14,421 bases of DNA, from contig DJUJ01000175.1 in assembly GCA_002438345.1 (NCBI GenBank), positions 3,221 through 17,641 on the forward strand, in the 5' to 3' direction. Each line of letters opens with the position of its first letter. Position 1 is the stretch's first letter. The stretch comes from Paenibacillus sp. UBA6285 (GTDB taxonomy: Bacteria > Bacillota > Bacilli > Paenibacillales > Paenibacillaceae). The translations under genes and the position numbers were made by a program. Positions 12,919 to 14,421 of this stretch are shown here, piece after piece. The notes under the pieces were generated by a model that saw nothing but the letters and a program-made list of their open reading frames with translations, was not told the origin of the DNA and ran no database searches.

Positions 12919-14343
12919 TCAGTTCACGCCAATCAGCAGATTTTTTCTAGCTGCGCCGCTTTTGAACGCTGCCTGGGCAACGGCCATGCGGATTCTTTCA
13001 ACTACCCGCGGATCAAAGGCATCCGGAATGATATATTTCTCATGAAGCTCGGACGGATCAATAACCGAGGAAATCGCCTCTGCTGCCGCTAGCTTCATTT
13101 CATCATTAATATCCATGGCTTCACAATCCAGCGCACCCCTGAAAATGCCGGGGAAGCACAGTACATTGTTAATCTGGTTCGGATAATCGGAGCGGCCTGT
13201 CGCCATTACTCTTACATGCGGCGCGGCGATAGCGGGATCGATTTCCGGGGTCGGATTCGCCATGGCGAACACGATCGGATCTTTGGCCATATTCAGCACA
13301 TCATCCAGTTTCAGCACGCCCGGTGCAGATACCCCGATAAAGACATCCGCGCCTTTGATTACATCCGACAGCCCGCCTGTTTCCAGATTGGGATTCGTGA
13401 TTTGGGCAAATTCACTCCAATGGGTCCGGTCATAGGTCACAAGCCGGTTAATGGCCCCCTCACGGTCCACTCCGATCAAGTTCACGGCCCCTGCGTGCAG
13501 CAGCATTTTGGAGACGGAGATGCCTGCCGCACCGACACCGTTCACCACGATTTTGACATCCTTGATATTTTTGCCGCATACCTTAAGCGCGTTCAGCAAT
13601 CCGGCAAGCACAACGATGGCCGTACCATGCTGGTCATCATGAAATACCGGGATATCCAGCTCATTTCGCAGTCTCGTTTCAATCTCGAAACAGCGCGGAG
13701 AGGAAATATCTTCAAGATTAATGCCTCCGAATGTAGGTGCGAGCGCCTTCACAATCGCGATAATTTCTTCCGTATCTTTAGTGTCGAGGCAGATGGGCAC
13801 GGCGTCGACATTCGCGAACTGCTTAAACAGCGCTGCTTTGCCTTCCATTACCGGCATGGCCGCTTTCGGCCCGATATCCCCAAGACCCAGTACAGCGGTC
13901 CCATCGGATATGACAGCCACGGTATTTTTCTTCGTCGTCAATTCATAGGCCTGGGCCTGATCCTGTGCAATCGCCTGACAGACCTTTGCCACACCCGGCG
14001 TGTATACTTTGGATAAGTCCTCTTTGGTTCGGATCGGATTTTTCAAGGTTGTTTCGAGCTTACCGCCTTTGTGCAGAAGCATGATTTCTTCCAATAATTC
14101 CATAATATTTCCTCCATTCAACTGGGTTACCGCTTTTTCAATCCATTTCTGATCCTCAGTATGCTCCACAGAAATTACAACATCGGCACCGGTCAGGTCC
14201 GTGCGTAGCTCCTTCAGCTCTGCATTCAGCACCGTACCTTTATAGTTCTCGGCGATGCTCACCAGATTCGCAAGATAATCGCTGTTGCTGCGGTACTGGA
14301 CACGAAGCGTAAACACATGGGGCTGCCCACTAAGTTGATTCAT
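12919..14343 (-). CDS. Malic enzyme with N-terminal ACT-like domain
   Basis: A 474-aa cytoplasmic enzyme that oxidatively decarboxylates L-malate to pyruvate with NAD(P). Residues about 1-80 (HVFTLRVQYRS to SVEHTEDQKW) have the beta-alpha-beta-beta pattern of an ACT-type regulatory domain. The malic domain carries KVYTPGVAKVC with the catalytic Tyr114, GPKAAMPVMEGKAALF with Lys169, SSPRCFEIE and DIPVFHDDQHGTA as metal ligands. The Rossmann domain has VVNGVGAAG (Gly269-Gly274), GVDREG and FAMANPTPEI. The chosen ATG at 14343 has AGGAGG 9 nt upstream; an in-frame ATG at 14397 has no such site. Asp in GVDREG suggests NAD preference, a weak inference. No promoter is clear in 14344-14421. GC-richer than the debris beside it. 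Confidence 0.94.
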   Translation of the reverse strand: MNQLSGQPHVFTLRVQYRSNSDYLANLVSIAENYKGTVLNAELKELRTDLTGADVVISVEHTEDQKWIEKAVTQLNGGNIMELLEEIMLLHKGGKLETTLKNPIRTKEDLSKVYTPGVAKVCQAIAQDQAQAYELTTKKNTVAVISDGTAVLGLGDIGPKAAMPVMEGKAALFKQFANVDAVPICLDTKDTEEIIAIVKALAPTFGGINLEDISSPRCFEIETRLRNELDIPVFHDDQHGTAIVVLAGLLNALKVCGKNIKDVKIVVNGVGAAGISVSKMLLHAGAVNLIGVDREGAINRLVTYDRTHWSEFAQITNPNLETGGLSDVIKGADVFIGVSAPGVLKLDDVLNMAKDPIVFAMANPTPEIDPAIAAPHVRVMATGRSDYPNQINNVLCFPGIFRGALDCEAMDINDEMKLAAAEAISSVIDPSELHEKYIIPDAFDPRVVERIRMAVAQAAFKSGAARKNLLIGVN

Positions 14344-14421
14344 ACTAATTGCCTCCTGCGATGTTTTGGCATGACTTGCGTTAATCAGCCGCCCCATACA
14401 GAGATAAGCAGCGTTGCTGCA

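Noticed and set aside
13216..14016. 266-codon plus-strand open frame
   Set aside because: Lies antisense across the malic enzyme catalytic core; Arg/His/Asp-rich translation with no domain; a shadow of a GC-rich gene.
1..14421. CRISPR arrays, tRNA/rRNA genes, insertion sequence ends
   Set aside because: No regularly spaced direct repeats, no cloverleaf-like segments and no transposase reading were seen; the hairpins found are terminators or single dyads.

Overview
The window looks like a chromosomal accessory segment of a Gram-positive, Paenibacillus-like Bacillota. The reasons are strong AGGAGG-type ribosome binding sites, a Bacillus-type LexA box and cre site, a YolD/Y-polymerase SOS operon, cytoplasmic glycosidases of the type common in Paenibacillus, and a receptor/pro-peptide quorum-sensing pair. 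The genus is inferred from style and protein resemblance only; no search was run.

Layout. (1) 1-1592, minus strand: an SOS-type operon with a LexA-boxed promoter, a 65-aa WYL-like mini-protein, a Y-family translesion polymerase, and the first codons of a YolD-like protein that runs off the left edge. (2) 1733-2611, plus: an AraC-family regulator, convergent with (3) 2658-4847, minus: a 729-aa GH36 alpha-galactosidase with its own promoter. A shared bidirectional terminator lies between them. (4) 5117-5822, minus: decayed glycosidase DNA, consisting of a GH2 beta-mannosidase-type C-terminus and a frameshifted beta-sandwich domain. (5) 5993-10102, minus: a two-gene operon, GH110 alpha-1,3-galactosidase-like then GH95 alpha-L-fucosidase-like. 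It has a good sigma-A promoter, a candidate CcpA cre site at the start point, and a strong terminator. (6) 10173-10683, minus: the end of an SGNH-type esterase abutting an internal piece of a GH27-like alpha-galactosidase. (7) 10937-11943, plus: a TPR-type (RRNPP-like) receptor that starts with TTG and overlaps a 44-aa secreted pro-peptide gene, closed by a perfect terminator. (8) 11944-12857: gene debris, namely an unidentified C-terminus, a tiny collagen-like GXT piece, a short degraded C-terminus, and the first 58 codons of pyruvate phosphate dikinase. (9) 12919-14343, minus: an intact malic enzyme with an extra N-terminal ACT-like domain.

How the genes work together. The three intact glycosidases carry no signal peptides, so they should trim imported oligosaccharides in the cytoplasm. 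GH110 (terminal alpha-1,3-galactose), GH95 (alpha-1,2-fucose or alpha-L-galactose) and GH36 (alpha-1,6-galactose) form a set able to strip alpha-galactosylated and fucosylated glycans, for example a blood-group-B-like motif. No transporter lies in the window. The beta-mannosidase, GH27 and esterase remnants show the locus was once larger and has been losing genes.

The most interesting unit is the receptor/pro-peptide pair at 10937-11870. The peptide gene is only 44 codons and easily missed, and its C-terminus ending HGMGH is a plausible mature signal. The partner peptide, its processing and the regulon of this pair are not known from the sequence.
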